From NCBI GenBank assembly GCA_017535315.1, contig JAFXUD010000059.1, forward strand, positions 1 to 64,000: a DNA stretch of 64,000 bases, written 5' to 3'. The position numbers and the translations under genes were made by a program. The DNA is from Victivallales bacterium (GTDB taxonomy: Bacteria > Verrucomicrobiota > Lentisphaeria > Oligosphaerales > Oligosphaeraceae). Below the pieces are notes generated by a model. That model was not told the DNA's origin. It ran no database searches and worked only from the letters and a program-made list of their open reading frames with translations. Shown here piece by piece: positions 33,561 through 42,608 of this stretch; positions within the stretch are counted from its first letter, which is position 1, and the number at the start of each line of letters is the position of its first letter.

Positions 33561-34411
33561 ACATACGCAGACCATACGCGGCTGGGAGTTTCTATCCAGG
33601 CACAGAAGAAGCACTCAAACAGACCGTCCAGTCCTATCTGAACGGAGCGGAGCTTCCGCAAGACCTCCCAGAGGGTGAACTCCTCGCCCTGATGGCGCCG
33701 CATGCAGGCTTCCTCTATTCCGCAGCCGTCGCCGCCCCTGCCTACAAACTCCTGCCACGCTCCGACTGCGACACCATCGTCATCATCGGGCACGACTTCG
33801 GCCCGCAGGCGGGCGACATCATCGCCGTCATGGACGACCACGACGCCTTTGACACCCCCCTCGGCCCCGTACCAGTCGATACGGAGATGGTTCACGCCCT
33901 GGAAGCGCTTGACAACCGCTTCATCGTCCACAACCGCATCCACTCTCAAGAGCACAGCGTGGAGATTCACCTCCCCTTCATCAAGACGCTGAAACCCAAT
34001 GTGAAAATAGTTCCGATGTTTTTCGGGGACGCAACCCCATCCAACTGCCGAGACCTTGCCACCGCACTCAAAAAGGTGGCCGCTGACCGCAGTCTTCTCA
34101 TTTTCGCCAGCACCGACCTATCCCATTACCCGCCTTACCACGTGGCAAAGGAACTGGACAAAGATACGACCGCCCTCATTGAAGCCATGGATTTGCCTGG
34201 CCTTTGCGCACGCCAGAAGGGCAAAGGCGTCCATATCAGGGTCGATACCCCCATCTGCTCCGCAGGGGGTGTTGGCACCGCCATCGCCTGGTGCGAGTTC
34301 TTTGGTCCATGCAGGGCCAGAATCCTCCATCACGCCAATTCGGGCGATGTTCCAGGCACCGACCATAGCCGCGTCGTCGGCTATGCATCCGCAGCCTTCT
34401 TTAGGAAATAA
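33557..34411 (+). CDS. amrB: AmmeMemoRadiSam system protein B (MEMO1 family)
   Basis: 284 residues from ATG 33557, overlapping the stop of the previous gene. The MEMO1 family motifs are present: RRPYAAGSFYPG (N-terminus), LMAPHAGFLYSAAVAAPAY, IIGHDFGP, EHSVEIHLPF and STDLSHYPPY, with several conserved His/Asp that resemble the active site of extradiol dioxygenase-like class III proteins. AmrB forms a conserved set with AmrA and a radical SAM protein whose joint reaction is unknown. The next gene, AmrA, starts 3 bases later. Confidence 0.93.
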   Translation: MNIRRPYAAGSFYPGTEEALKQTVQSYLNGAELPQDLPEGELLALMAPHAGFLYSAAVAAPAYKLLPRSDCDTIVIIGHDFGPQAGDIIAVMDDHDAFDTPLGPVPVDTEMVHALEALDNRFIVHNRIHSQEHSVEIHLPFIKTLKPNVKIVPMFFGDATPSNCRDLATALKKVAADRSLLIFASTDLSHYPPYHVAKELDKDTTALIEAMDLPGLCARQKGKGVHIRVDTPICSAGGVGTAIAWCEFFGPCRARILHHANSGDVPGTDHSRVVGYASAAFFRK

Positions 34412-34413
34412 CC

Positions 34414-34977
34414 ATGTCAGAAACAGATTTTTTCATCTCAAAAGAGACGCAAACCGAACTGCTGAAGCTGGCACGAAATCGCATCATATGCGAAACGTCT
34501 GGTCAGTCATGGAGCTATGCGCCCCCCGCAAACCTGCCAGAACTCCAACTGGAGCTGCCCGCGTTCGTGACGCTGACGAAAGACGGGCACCTCCGCGGCT
34601 GCATTGGCTACATTCAGCCGATGGGCCCAGTCTGGCGCGCCGTCGAGGAGATGGCCTACTCTGCCGCATTCGGCGATCCTCGCTTCCCCAAAGTCACTGC
34701 CGAGGAAGTTCCAAAGCTCCACATTGAAATCTCCCTCCTCTCGCCCATGGCACCCATCACGCCCGACGCCATCACCCCCTTCAAGCACGGCGTCCTCGTG
34801 CGCCGCGGACACCGCTCAGGACTCTTCCTCCCACAGGTTTGGGAACAACTGCCCGACAAACAGCAGTTCATGAGTTACCTCTGCATTGAAAAGGCAGGCC
34901 TTGAGGCAGATGCCTGGCTCGCCCCAGATACGCAACTCCTTGCCTTCACCGTCTTCCCATTCGAAGTACACACCTAA
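34414..34977 (+). CDS. amrA: AmmeMemoRadiSam system protein A (AMMECR1 family)
   Basis: 187 residues. The AMMECR1 domain is clear: [20 protein letters not shown] (the LRGCIG hexapeptide), then [20 protein letters not shown] and [16 protein letters not shown]. The C-terminal [20 protein letters not shown] also matches. It follows AmrB with a 2-base gap. The third member of the system, the radical SAM protein, is not encoded in this window, and the next gene is a prepilin-like protein. The function of the set is unknown. Confidence 0.94.
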   Translation: MSETDFFISKETQTELLKLARNRIICETSGQSWSYAPPANLPELQLELPAFVTLTKDGHLRGCIGYIQPMGPVWRAVEEMAYSAAFGDPRFPKVTAEEVPKLHIEISLLSPMAPITPDAITPFKHGVLVRRGHRSGLFLPQVWEQLPDKQQFMSYLCIEKAGLEADAWLAPDTQLLAFTVFPFEVHT

Positions 34978-34985
34978 AAAACACC

Positions 34986-35618
34986 ATGAAAAAGCCATTC
35001 ACCCTGATAGAACTGCTGGTCGTCATCGGCATTATCGCCATCCTGGCCGCTATGCTAATGCCTGCCCTCGCCAAGGCACGTGAGAAGGCCGACCAGACCG
35101 ACTGCATCAACAACCAGAAGCAGCTCAGCATGGCATTCGTCATCTATGGCACCGACCACAAAGATTGGTTCCCCAGCTACACGGATGGAACAGGTGGCGT
35201 CAAAAAGGAGGGCGGCTGGGTCTATTACGACGGCTTCCCCTGCCCAACCAAAGGCAATTTCGATGTCACACGCGGCATTCTCTATCCCTACACCAAGAGC
35301 AAGCAGGTCTATATCTGCCGCAGCGACCACACGGGGTCCAAAGTATCCTACGGCGTGAACTCCGACACCAAGGATTCCAAATTCTCACAGGTTGACAATC
35401 CTGTCGATACGCCCCTCCTTCTCGAAGAGGGTTCCACGAAAAAGACCACTAACGACGGCTTCTTCAACATCGACTACACCCCCAAGGATTATATCGTGAA
35501 CAGGCACCAAAAGGGGAGCGTCTATAGCTTCTGTGACGGACACGTCTCCTGGGAGCGCTGGTCCGACAAGGACGTTTGGGCCAAATGCGACTTCGCAGAA
35601 CCGATCACCAATTTTTAA
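34986..35618 (+). CDS. Prepilin-like protein with H-X9-DG C-terminal motif
   Basis: 210 residues. The N-terminus [20 protein letters not shown] is a type IV prepilin leader with the glycine/phenylalanine-type cleavage site before FTLIELLVV, followed by the helix [20 protein letters not shown]. Near the C-terminus [17 protein letters not shown] has the H-X9-DG spacing typical of pseudopilin-like proteins of Lentisphaerae, Verrucomicrobia and Planctomycetes. The function of this family is unknown; many copies per genome with no pilus genes nearby suggest a surface or secreted role. It lies between amrA (8-base gap) and a Gfo/Idh/MocA gene, with no own Shine-Dalgarno visible. Confidence 0.9.
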   Translation: MKKPFTLIELLVVIGIIAILAAMLMPALAKAREKADQTDCINNQKQLSMAFVIYGTDHKDWFPSYTDGTGGVKKEGGWVYYDGFPCPTKGNFDVTRGILYPYTKSKQVYICRSDHTGSKVSYGVNSDTKDSKFSQVDNPVDTPLLLEEGSTKKTTNDGFFNIDYTPKDYIVNRHQKGSVYSFCDGHVSWERWSDKDVWAKCDFAEPITNF

Positions 35619-35636
35619 CAATAGGAGTTTAGTACC

Positions 35637-36659
35637 ATGAAAAACGGAAAATACGGATGCGCCGTCTGGGGCTGCGGCTGGGTTGCCAGTGGCCACATCA
35701 ACGCCTACCTTAAACACCCCGACTGCCAAGTCGTCGCCATCGGTTCGCGCCGAATGGAAAGCATTCGCGCCAAGCAGGCCGAATTCGGGCTTGACTGCCG
35801 CGCCTACACTGACTTCAGCCAGATTCTCAACGACGACGAAATTGACATTGTCTCCATTTGCACTCCGAACTGCCAACATGCGCAGGAGGCGATGCTGGCA
35901 GCCGCCGCAGGCAAGCATGTTTTCATTGAAAAACCTATTGCCATCGAGGAGCAGGACATCCCCAAGATGGTCGCTGCTATTGAGGCAACCAAAGTCCACA
36001 CTCTCGTCGCATTCATCCTCCGCTTCAATCCCCTTGTCAACCTGCAGCGAAAGCTGATTGCCGATGGTGAGTTAGGCAACATCTTCATGACCAACGTCGA
36101 TTATTGGTTCGGACGCGAGCGCAAGGGCTGGATGAAGCACAAAGAACAAACAGGCGGTGCTTTCATCCTCGCTGGCTGCCACTCCGTCGATATGGCACGT
36201 TACATCATTGGCTCGGACATCGAGCGCGTCTCCGCGCAGTCCGCCATGGTCGGCAACTACTACGAGTATCCGCCCGTGGAGACGGCGCAGGTCCGCTTCA
36301 CCAATGGCGCGCTCGGCGTCTTCACCTGCTCGCTGGTCGGCACCAACCCCTACACAGCCAATATCAGCATCCTCGGCGAAAAGGGCACCATCGTCAATGA
36401 CCGCTTCTACCTCAAGCGCTTCCAGGGGCAGGCCGACTTCTTCACGCTGGACACGGGCATGAAGAAATCGGGTGATGTCTATGACCATCCCTTCCCCGCC
36501 ATGGTCGCACACTTCGTCGAGTGCATCAAGGAGGACAAGGAATCCCCCAACAACCTGCGCAGTGCCGTCAACGCCCACCTCACCACGCTTGCCATCCGCA
36601 AAAGTGCTGAGGCCGACGGCAAGCCCGTCTTCATCAAAGGGATGGAGCTGTCGTTCTAA
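35637..36659 (+). CDS. Gfo/Idh/MocA family oxidoreductase
   Basis: 340 residues. The Rossmann motif is GCAVWGCGWVASGHINAYLK and the conserved EKP motif is FIEKPIAIEEQD. GGAFILAGCHSVDMARYIIG carries the catalytic D-x-x-x-H-like region (H-S-V-D-M). AGGAG precedes the start at a good distance. The next gene, also Gfo/Idh/MocA, follows 35 bases later and differs strongly in sequence, so the pair may form a complex or act on successive substrates. The sugar is unknown. It follows the prepilin-like gene with an 18-base gap. Confidence 0.92.
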   Translation: MKNGKYGCAVWGCGWVASGHINAYLKHPDCQVVAIGSRRMESIRAKQAEFGLDCRAYTDFSQILNDDEIDIVSICTPNCQHAQEAMLAAAAGKHVFIEKPIAIEEQDIPKMVAAIEATKVHTLVAFILRFNPLVNLQRKLIADGELGNIFMTNVDYWFGRERKGWMKHKEQTGGAFILAGCHSVDMARYIIGSDIERVSAQSAMVGNYYEYPPVETAQVRFTNGALGVFTCSLVGTNPYTANISILGEKGTIVNDRFYLKRFQGQADFFTLDTGMKKSGDVYDHPFPAMVAHFVECIKEDKESPNNLRSAVNAHLTTLAIRKSAEADGKPVFIKGMELSF

Positions 36660-36694
36660 TCATTTTCCACAAAAAGACTTACAAGGAGCACATT

Positions 36695-37672
36695 ATGTTG
36701 AATGTCGGCATCATCGGAATGGGGCGCATGGGCAAATCCCATGCGGGATTCTTCACCACTTGCGCGGAGACACGCCTGGTCGGTTTCTACGACCCCAGTG
36801 CAACAGCTGTCCAGGAGGGCATGGACAAGTTCAATGTCCCCGCTTTCGCATCGGCGGACGAACTCATCAACAGCCCTGACGTGGAAGCCATCGTCATCGC
36901 CTCCCCCACCTACTGCCACGCAGCCGACGTCATCAAGGTGATGAAGACAGGCAAGCACCTCTTCTGCGAAAAGCCCCTCTGCCGTAACTGGGAAGAAGCG
37001 GATGCCATCAAGCAAGCTGCAGAACGCTCTGCCACCAAATTGCAGATAGGCTTCGTTCGTCGCTTCTCGCCAGCACAACAGCTGTTGGTGAAGCTGGTCA
37101 AAGAGGGTGCACTGGGTGCCCCGCGCTTCTGCCACATCGACCTCTTCACAGGCAAATTCAGGCGGATGCCAGGCGACTGGTTCGCCAACTACACCCTCTG
37201 CGGCGGGGTAGTCCTGGACATGCTCTCACACCACCTCGACTTACTCTCATGGTGCTTCGGCGCACCCGACAGCCTCTATGCGCAGGGCTTTCTTGAAGAC
37301 CCCAGACTCCCCGAGCCCGTTGATTACAGCTCCGCAACCATTACCTTCGCGAACGGCGTCATCTGCAACATCGCCTCTGGCTGGAACCGCTTCGGCAGAA
37401 GCGCGAACTTCATGGAAATCTATGGTGACAAGGGCTATGCGTCATACAACTGGGGCAAGAACACCGTCACCTTCATGCCCAAGGACGGCGAGACTCAAGA
37501 GCTGGAAGCACCTGCAGTCGATAACCCCTACTATGAAGGCTTCAGGCATTGGCTCAAAGCCATCCAGGAAAACCGCCAGCCTGACGTTACTCTCGACGAT
37601 GCCTTCAACGCCCTTGACTTGGCCCTGGGAATACTGCGCTCATCCGAAGAAAACACCGTCATTGAGTTTTGA
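36695..37672 (+). CDS. Gfo/Idh/MocA family oxidoreductase
   Basis: 325 residues. NVGIIGMGRMGKSHAGFFTT is the NAD(P) motif and FCEKPLCRNWEEADA the EKP motif. GGVVLDMLSHHLDLLSWCFG is the active-site element with the catalytic His. LQIGFVRRFSPAQQLL resembles inositol 2-dehydrogenase-like members, so an inositol or sugar substrate fits, but I would not call iolG. AAGGAG is present eight bases upstream. The gene is last in the purE-amr-Gfo run; after it no terminator on the plus strand was seen (the hairpin at 37720-37769 serves the opposite strand). Confidence 0.92.
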   Translation: MLNVGIIGMGRMGKSHAGFFTTCAETRLVGFYDPSATAVQEGMDKFNVPAFASADELINSPDVEAIVIASPTYCHAADVIKVMKTGKHLFCEKPLCRNWEEADAIKQAAERSATKLQIGFVRRFSPAQQLLVKLVKEGALGAPRFCHIDLFTGKFRRMPGDWFANYTLCGGVVLDMLSHHLDLLSWCFGAPDSLYAQGFLEDPRLPEPVDYSSATITFANGVICNIASGWNRFGRSANFMEIYGDKGYASYNWGKNTVTFMPKDGETQELEAPAVDNPYYEGFRHWLKAIQENRQPDVTLDDAFNALDLALGILRSSEENTVIEF

Positions 37673-37719
37673 ATAACTCTCTGTTTTCCTCAAGGGTCTA
37701 GGAAGTGTAGAAAGACAAC

Positions 37720-37769
37720 AAAAAAGCCGTGGGTAAGCAAAGCCGCATAGCGACAGGCGTAACCCACGG
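37720..37769 (-). terminator. Intrinsic terminator of the minus-strand prepilin-like gene
   Basis: On the minus strand CCGTGGGT (37762-37769) pairs with ACCCACGG (37727-37734), followed by C and a run of T (37720-37725). It lies 106 bases after the stop of the 37875-38570 gene. Confidence 0.78.
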
Positions 37770-37874
37770 TCCAAGCCTCCAGAGGTTTTCACCCCCAGTA
37801 GGGCGACAAAAAACAGCCGCCCCTGTACAGTTTCCGAAAGTTTGAAAATTACCCCTATATTGAGGAGAAGAACG

Positions 37875-38570
37875 TTAGTCGTTATTTCCCTCGTAATCGG
37901 GGGACCAAAACTTGCTCTTGGTGCCACCGTTATAGCCTGGATATGGCGGAATAGCAAGACGCTTGTAGGGACCAACATGGCCGTCAAGATAGGTGATATT
38001 CAGATTTTCACCGTGGCGGATGTTCTGTTCGCCCTTCATCTCCAGATTGGTGATGCTGTACTGCCCCCAAGCAGTTAGGCAGTTGTCGCTGTTCAGAATG
38101 TAGGAGTCCAGACTCGTCGATTCGCCGAACATGCAGCAGTTGGAGGGCTGCTTGAAGATAGAGGTGTTCTTGCTGCTCACATAGTTGTTAAGTCCCCAGT
38201 CCATCTGGCCACTGTAGGAGCCTTTCCAGACATAGGTGTTGGAGGGACAGTCATACATCTTGATGTCGCCGATATAGGGATAGATGAGCGTCGGCCACAG
38301 GATGGAATTGTCATTGGCTGTGCTACCGTTAGGCAGCGTATATTTGAACTTGGTGCCGTCTGGATGGTTCATCATGCCAGAAAGACAATTGTAGTCGTCC
38401 GTGTACATCGCATATGAAAGGCCGCCCTGTTTCATGTTGCTCGTGCAGGAGATGGCCCTCGCCTTTTCGCGCGCCTTCGCCAGCGCTGGTAACAGCATTG
38501 CCGCCAGAATCGCAATGATTGCAATGACAACCAACAATTCAATCAGAGTAAAACGCAAAAGTTTCAACAT
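37875..38570 (-). CDS. Prepilin-like protein with H-X9-DG C-terminal motif
   Basis: 231 residues. The N-terminal [20 protein letters not shown] and [20 protein letters not shown] form the prepilin leader and hydrophobic helix. The C-terminal [16 protein letters not shown] has an exact H-X9-[22 protein letters not shown] is the typical second element. GGAG lies about nine bases upstream, and a promoter (38615-38642) and intrinsic terminator (37720-37769) frame it, so it is a single-gene transcript. It lies next to the class II aldolase operon but is separated by 165 bases and its own promoter. Confidence 0.9.
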   Translation of the reverse strand: MLKLLRFTLIELLVVIAIIAILAAMLLPALAKAREKARAISCTSNMKQGGLSYAMYTDDYNCLSGMMNHPDGTKFKYTLPNGSTANDNSILWPTLIYPYIGDIKMYDCPSNTYVWKGSYSGQMDWGLNNYVSSKNTSIFKQPSNCCMFGESTSLDSYILNSDNCLTAWGQYSITNLEMKGEQNIRHGENLNITYLDGHVGPYKRLAIPPYPGYNGGTKSKFWSPDYEGNND

Positions 38571-38614
38571 ATTTTTTCTCCTTTTTTGTTGAATTGAAAG
38601 TTCTTAACTTTTTC

Positions 38615-38642
38615 ATTTTACCATACTTTTCAGAAATAGCAA
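38615..38642 (-). promoter_or_regulatory. Candidate promoter of the minus-strand prepilin-like gene
   Basis: On the minus strand TTGCTA (38637-38642), a 16-base spacer and TAAAAT (38615-38620), 45 bases before the start at 38570. Confidence 0.55.
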
Positions 38643-38734
38643 ACAGATTGAATATAAAAACGTTTTGTCCTCATTCCAGACCTTCCTGTCATTGGATTCC
38701 GAAAATGAGTTTTTCGCAGTGGTTGTCCTATTCC

Positions 38735-39616
38735 CTAATACTTTCCAGTTGAGCCGAAAAGATGCATCTTTTCGCGCATTCTTTCGCGCATGGCGGCATC
38801 GGGTTCGGCGCAGGCCACAGCAAACCAGCAGGTCATCTGGCCACGCTTGTTGAGGAAGTCGCGCATGGTCGTGTTCCAGGCGGCAGTCAGCTCCGAGTAG
38901 ATGTTGACCTTGGCGATGCCCTCGGCAATGGCCTCCTGAAGCTGGTCGGCAGGGGTGCCGCTTCCACCATGAAGCACCAGGGGCACGTCGGTCACTTGGC
39001 GCAGTTTTTTCAAGCGTGGAATATCCAGCTTCGGCGCGGAGATATAGACGCCATGGGTGGTACCAATGGAGACCGCCAGCGCATCCACATGCGTCTCCTC
39101 GATGAAGCGCACCACGGAATCAGGCTCGGTCAGCACCGTGTTGGCATCTTTGAGCATGCCGTTTTCGCTGCCCCCGTCTGCAGCCCCAGTTATACCGCTG
39201 GCGACATGGCCGAGTTCGGCCTCCACGCCGATACCACGGTCATGCACCATGCGAACGACCTCTGCGCAAAGTGAGGAGTTTTCGGCGAACTCCTTGGCAG
39301 AGGCGTCTAGCATGACGCTTTGGTAGCCAATGTCGGCGCATTTCGTGCAGGTTGCAATGTCGAGCGCATGGTCGAGATGTAGGCAGACTGGCACGCTAAC
39401 CTGCTTAGCGGCATAGAAGGCACTGTTGAACCAGTAGCCGAGAGAAGCACCGTCAATGTCAAGCGGAAGCGAAGCCAGTATGATGGGCGACCCCATCTCC
39501 TGGGCGACCTCGACCGCGCTACGCATCATGGTTGTGTTGGAAACATCAAACATTGGAACTGCATAGTGGCGCTTCTGCGCGTCGGCAAGCATTTCCTGAA
39601 AACTGACAATTGCCAT
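38735..39616 (-). CDS. Class II fructose-bisphosphate/tagatose-bisphosphate-type aldolase
   Basis: 293 residues. Zinc ligands and catalytic motifs of class II aldolases are in order: CLHLDHALDI (His of strand 3, catalytic Asp D-H), VEAELGHVA (Glu), IGTTHGVYISAPKLDI (His), and LHGGSGTPADQL (His and phosphate-binding loop). KVNIYSELTAAW closes the barrel. GVYISA and the tagatose-type spacing suggest a GatY/KbaY-like enzyme rather than glycolytic Fba, cleaving a ketose phosphate to DHAP and an aldehyde. The gene is third in the isomerase-kinase-aldolase operon (3-base gap from the kinase stop), which supports a substrate that the isomerase and kinase prepare. Confidence 0.9.
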   Translation of the reverse strand: MAIVSFQEMLADAQKRHYAVPMFDVSNTTMMRSAVEVAQEMGSPIILASLPLDIDGASLGYWFNSAFYAAKQVSVPVCLHLDHALDIATCTKCADIGYQSVMLDASAKEFAENSSLCAEVVRMVHDRGIGVEAELGHVASGITGAADGGSENGMLKDANTVLTEPDSVVRFIEETHVDALAVSIGTTHGVYISAPKLDIPRLKKLRQVTDVPLVLHGGSGTPADQLQEAIAEGIAKVNIYSELTAAWNTTMRDFLNKRGQMTCWFAVACAEPDAAMRERMREKMHLFGSTGKY

Positions 39617-39619
39617 CTG

Positions 39620-41074
39620 TTAAAAACTCCTTATATGATTGGAAAACTTTTTCCACATTATGAAGCGCTCAGCATATTGCGCGACGCGTTCGGGCACAGG
39701 GGTGATCTCGCTGATTATCTCTGGAATGGGGATTTCAACGTCATCCAAAGCCAAAGCTGCTAGCGAAGCGGCCCCTCGGCAGCCCGCTTCCTTCACGCCG
39801 ATAAGTAAAATCGGCATGTTGAGGATGTCGGCATGCAACTGGACAACCTCTCGTGAGCGGAAGCCGCCCCCTGTAGCAATGAGCTGGTTCAGTACGATGT
39901 TGTTCTGCTTGAGCAGCTCCGCATTAAGCTTCATCTCCATTGCCACGCCCTCCAGAAGGGCTTTCAGGACGGTCCCCCTGCTTGTATCGAAGCGCCAGCC
40001 GTAGAGACAACCAGGCGTCTTGTCATCGAAATAGGGCGTTCCCGATGCGGTGAAATACGGGATGGTCAGAAGGTCGGTCGGCCCATCTGGCATGTCGGCA
40101 AACATCTGCGCATAGTCCAAATTGGGGTCGCGTACGATTTCGCGGATGAAATACTCCACAAGGTTGCTGCCCGTCAACGAATAGGCCACGGATGCATAGG
40201 TACCTGGTCGCGCAAAGTCGTAGGTGCAGAGATTGGAGGCCGCCAGCTCATCGCTGAGCACGGGACCAGAAAGGATGGGAACCATGCACTCGACGCTTCC
40301 AGCCGCGTACATCGCGCAACCAGGACGACGAGCGCCGCATCCGTATGCACCAATCACTTGGTCGTGGCCGCCTGTCACCCAACGCACGTTTGCATCAACA
40401 CCGAGTTCTATTGCCACATCGGGGCGTAGCGTGCTGCTGACCGTCCCAGATGGCAGAGGTTTCGCCAGCTGCTCGACGGTGATACCGCATGCCTCCAGTA
40501 GTTCGGGAACCCATCGATGATTGATGACATCAAAGAGCATCGTGCGTCCTGCCAGCGGGTAGCCCATTACGGGAATCCCCGTCAGGCGATAGGCCAGGAG
40601 ATCCTCGAAGCAGAGAAAGAAACGCGAGCGGTTGAAGATACCAGGCTGGTTTTCACGTAGCCATAGTAGTTTGGCGATGGAGAACATGGCGGAAGCGGTA
40701 TGCCCTGTCTGTCGATAGAGGGTCTCCACGCCGTATTTTGCCGTAAAGGCACGGATGTTTTCCGAGGCACGCGTGTCCCCCGAAATCATCGCGGGTGCAA
40801 GGATGTTCCCGTTTGCATCCAAAGGCGAGAAGGCCTCGCCCTGCGACGAACACGCTATCGCCTGCACGGGGTCGATAGCGCGCACCTTTTGTGCACAGGC
40901 AGCAATTACCTTGAAGGCACCTGCCATCACCTCATTGCCGTCGAGTTCCATCCAGCCGTGCTGGGGCTGCGTGTAGCGATAGGGCGACGAGGCCTCGGCA
41001 AGCAGCTTCCCTGCAGCGTCGAACACAGCCGCCTTCACCTGGCTGGAACCTATGTCGATTCCAAGATAGCTCAT
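39620..41074 (-). CDS. FGGY-family carbohydrate kinase
   Basis: 484 residues of the FGGY fold. The N-terminal phosphate-1 motif is LGIDIGSSQVKAAVFDAAGK. WVTGGHDQVIGAYGCGAR is the family signature region (G-x-D, catalytic base), and QLIATGGGFRSREVVQLHAD is the adenosine motif. Length fits xylulokinase, L-fuculokinase or rhamnulokinase. It would phosphorylate the ketose made by the upstream isomerase, at position 1 if the aldolase is GatY-like. The start ATG overlaps the isomerase stop (ATGA at 41071-41074). The sugar cannot be told without a tree. Confidence 0.9.
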   Translation of the reverse strand: MSYLGIDIGSSQVKAAVFDAAGKLLAEASSPYRYTQPQHGWMELDGNEVMAGAFKVIAACAQKVRAIDPVQAIACSSQGEAFSPLDANGNILAPAMISGDTRASENIRAFTAKYGVETLYRQTGHTASAMFSIAKLLWLRENQPGIFNRSRFFLCFEDLLAYRLTGIPVMGYPLAGRTMLFDVINHRWVPELLEACGITVEQLAKPLPSGTVSSTLRPDVAIELGVDANVRWVTGGHDQVIGAYGCGARRPGCAMYAAGSVECMVPILSGPVLSDELAASNLCTYDFARPGTYASVAYSLTGSNLVEYFIREIVRDPNLDYAQMFADMPDGPTDLLTIPYFTASGTPYFDDKTPGCLYGWRFDTSRGTVLKALLEGVAMEMKLNAELLKQNNIVLNQLIATGGGFRSREVVQLHADILNMPILLIGVKEAGCRGAASLAALALDDVEIPIPEIISEITPVPERVAQYAERFIMWKKFSNHIRSF

Positions 41075-42468
41075 ATTTCCGTCTTTTCGTAGCCAAGATA
41101 ACGGATAAGAGCCTCGTCAAGCGCGCGCTGCCAATGGCCAGGCGTCACGCTGACATGATGTCGGTAGCCGCCGTAGCCGATGGCGGTCAGTTTTCTCTGC
41201 AGATTATCGACGTGCGCCGCGCCGCCGCAGCCAAAATAGCCTTCGCCAAGTGGACGCTCGTCAAATGCGCCTTCGCCTGAATAAAAGCAGATTTTGCCGT
41301 CCTTTGTAGTGAGGCTTGAGAAAGTGAAATCCATTGGACGGATGAAGCCGACATGGCAGCCATAGCCGCACCCCGCGCCGAGCGCCTTCGCAAACATGGG
41401 ATGGTCAATCACGCGCCCTTGATTACGCATCAGGCTACGGGCAGTCGAGCCACAATGGAAGAGGATGCAACTTTCGGGGTCGCCTGGGTAGTTGTTGTTC
41501 CAATCCAGACAGGCAGGGGCCTCTCCAGAGGCGGCGTGCAGCGCCAGCATGGCGATGGCATTGCAGATGTCCAGTTCGCAGGCGGCGGGGATGCCACGGT
41601 CGTTCAGTTCACCGAGAATCACGCAAGGCGACAACTTGAGTGTCTCCTGCAAGTCGTTCCAGCAACGCAATCCGATGGCGGAGAGTTCCTTTTCCGCAAT
41701 CAGTTGGTCAATAGCCACCGAAACCTTGGCTAACTCAAGCAACTTTGCAGCAGGCACGGCGGAAAAATCAGAGTAGCCGTTGAAACGCGCCACCTTGGCG
41801 GTTACTTCGGGGGCGTCGTTGCGTAGCTTCTCCACGCGCACCAACAGGTCGGAGTTGTCGAAAGTCTCGGTCGTGATTCCGTATTTCTGCAGGGCAACTT
41901 CGTCGAAGCGAATGGTTTTGAAGAGGGTTGGACGCGCACCAATTGCACCAATGCGGCAGTTGCGCAGGGTCTTGACGATGCGGCATACGGCGGCAAACTC
42001 CTTCATCTGGGCTGCGAACTCTGCATCGCATGGGCTCAAGGTGTGCGGAGGCCATGCCGTGAAAGGAATCCCAAACTGGGTGAAAACATCCATGATGGAG
42101 AACTTACCGCAGAAGGCGTCACGACGGTGCAAAAAATCCATTTTGTCAAGTTCATCAGGATATGCAAGGATGTAAATCGGCACATGCGCGTTCTTCAGGG
42201 CCTCAGAAGCACCGTTTTCATCACCGAAATTGGGAAGGACAAGAATTACGCCATCGTATTTACCCTCGTTCTTTTTTAGGAACTCCGCATAGACACGCCC
42301 CTCTGCAGCGGTCTCAACGGCCCCGAAGCGCGTCGCCGAAGGATCCAATGCAATAGTGTCAATGCCGATCTTGTGAAGGGCGCTCTCCGTCTCTTCGCGC
42401 GCCGCAGCAATGAGAGTTTCGGGGAAAAAACCACGATTACCGAAATACAGTGCAAATGTTGTCTTCAT
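41071..42468 (-). CDS. L-fucose/L-arabinose isomerase-like protein
   Basis: 465 residues in the fucose isomerase superfamily, shorter than FucI (about 590 aa) and closer to the L-arabinose isomerase-like group. GDENGASEALKNAHVPIYIL and AYPDELDKMDFLHRRDAFCG resemble the first domain. In the catalytic domain the Mn ligands may be the acidic residues in AIGLRCWNDLQETL, ACELDICNAIAMLAL (E and D), and the His in HVSVTPGHWQRAL. Inference: an aldose to ketose isomerase that starts the operon isomerase-kinase-aldolase. A sigma-70-like promoter (TTGATT-17-TATATT) lies at 42505-42533, and AGGAG is seven bases upstream of the start. Confidence 0.85.
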   Translation of the reverse strand: MKTTFALYFGNRGFFPETLIAAAREETESALHKIGIDTIALDPSATRFGAVETAAEGRVYAEFLKKNEGKYDGVILVLPNFGDENGASEALKNAHVPIYILAYPDELDKMDFLHRRDAFCGKFSIMDVFTQFGIPFTAWPPHTLSPCDAEFAAQMKEFAAVCRIVKTLRNCRIGAIGARPTLFKTIRFDEVALQKYGITTETFDNSDLLVRVEKLRNDAPEVTAKVARFNGYSDFSAVPAAKLLELAKVSVAIDQLIAEKELSAIGLRCWNDLQETLKLSPCVILGELNDRGIPAACELDICNAIAMLALHAASGEAPACLDWNNNYPGDPESCILFHCGSTARSLMRNQGRVIDHPMFAKALGAGCGYGCHVGFIRPMDFTFSSLTTKDGKICFYSGEGAFDERPLGEGYFGCGGAAHVDNLQRKLTAIGYGGYRHHVSVTPGHWQRALDEALIRYLGYEKTEI

Positions 42469-42504
42469 GTTTTGTCTCCTGATGCTTGATTAAAACAATA
42501 TATA

Positions 42505-42533
42505 AATATACTATTTCGTTAGGTGTAAATCAA
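42505..42533 (-). promoter_or_regulatory. Candidate promoter of the isomerase-kinase-aldolase operon
   Basis: On the minus strand TTGATT (42528-42533), exactly 17 bases, then TATATT (42505-42510); the start codon is 37 bases after the -10 box. It lies just after the terminator of the preceding SDR gene, so the three genes form a separate unit. Confidence 0.7.
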
Positions 42534-42555
42534 GCGTACAAGGCATTTGCATTAA

Positions 42556-42598
42556 AGGGGCTGTTGCTTCCTCTTAGTGAGGTTTTGCAACAGCCCCT
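42556..42598 (-). terminator. Strong 12-bp hairpin after the SDR gene
   Basis: AGGGGCTGTTGC (42556-42567) pairs perfectly with GCAACAGCCCCT (42587-42598), with a CCTC/GAGG pair inside the loop. On the minus strand TTTAATG follows, so the T-run is weak. It separates the SDR gene from the sugar operon promoter. Confidence 0.7.
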
Positions 42599-42608
42599 AG
42601 CTCTCTAT

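Noticed and set aside
42528-42598. Insertion sequence end at the 12-bp inverted repeat
   Set aside because: There is no transposase or second copy; position after a stop codon fits a terminator.
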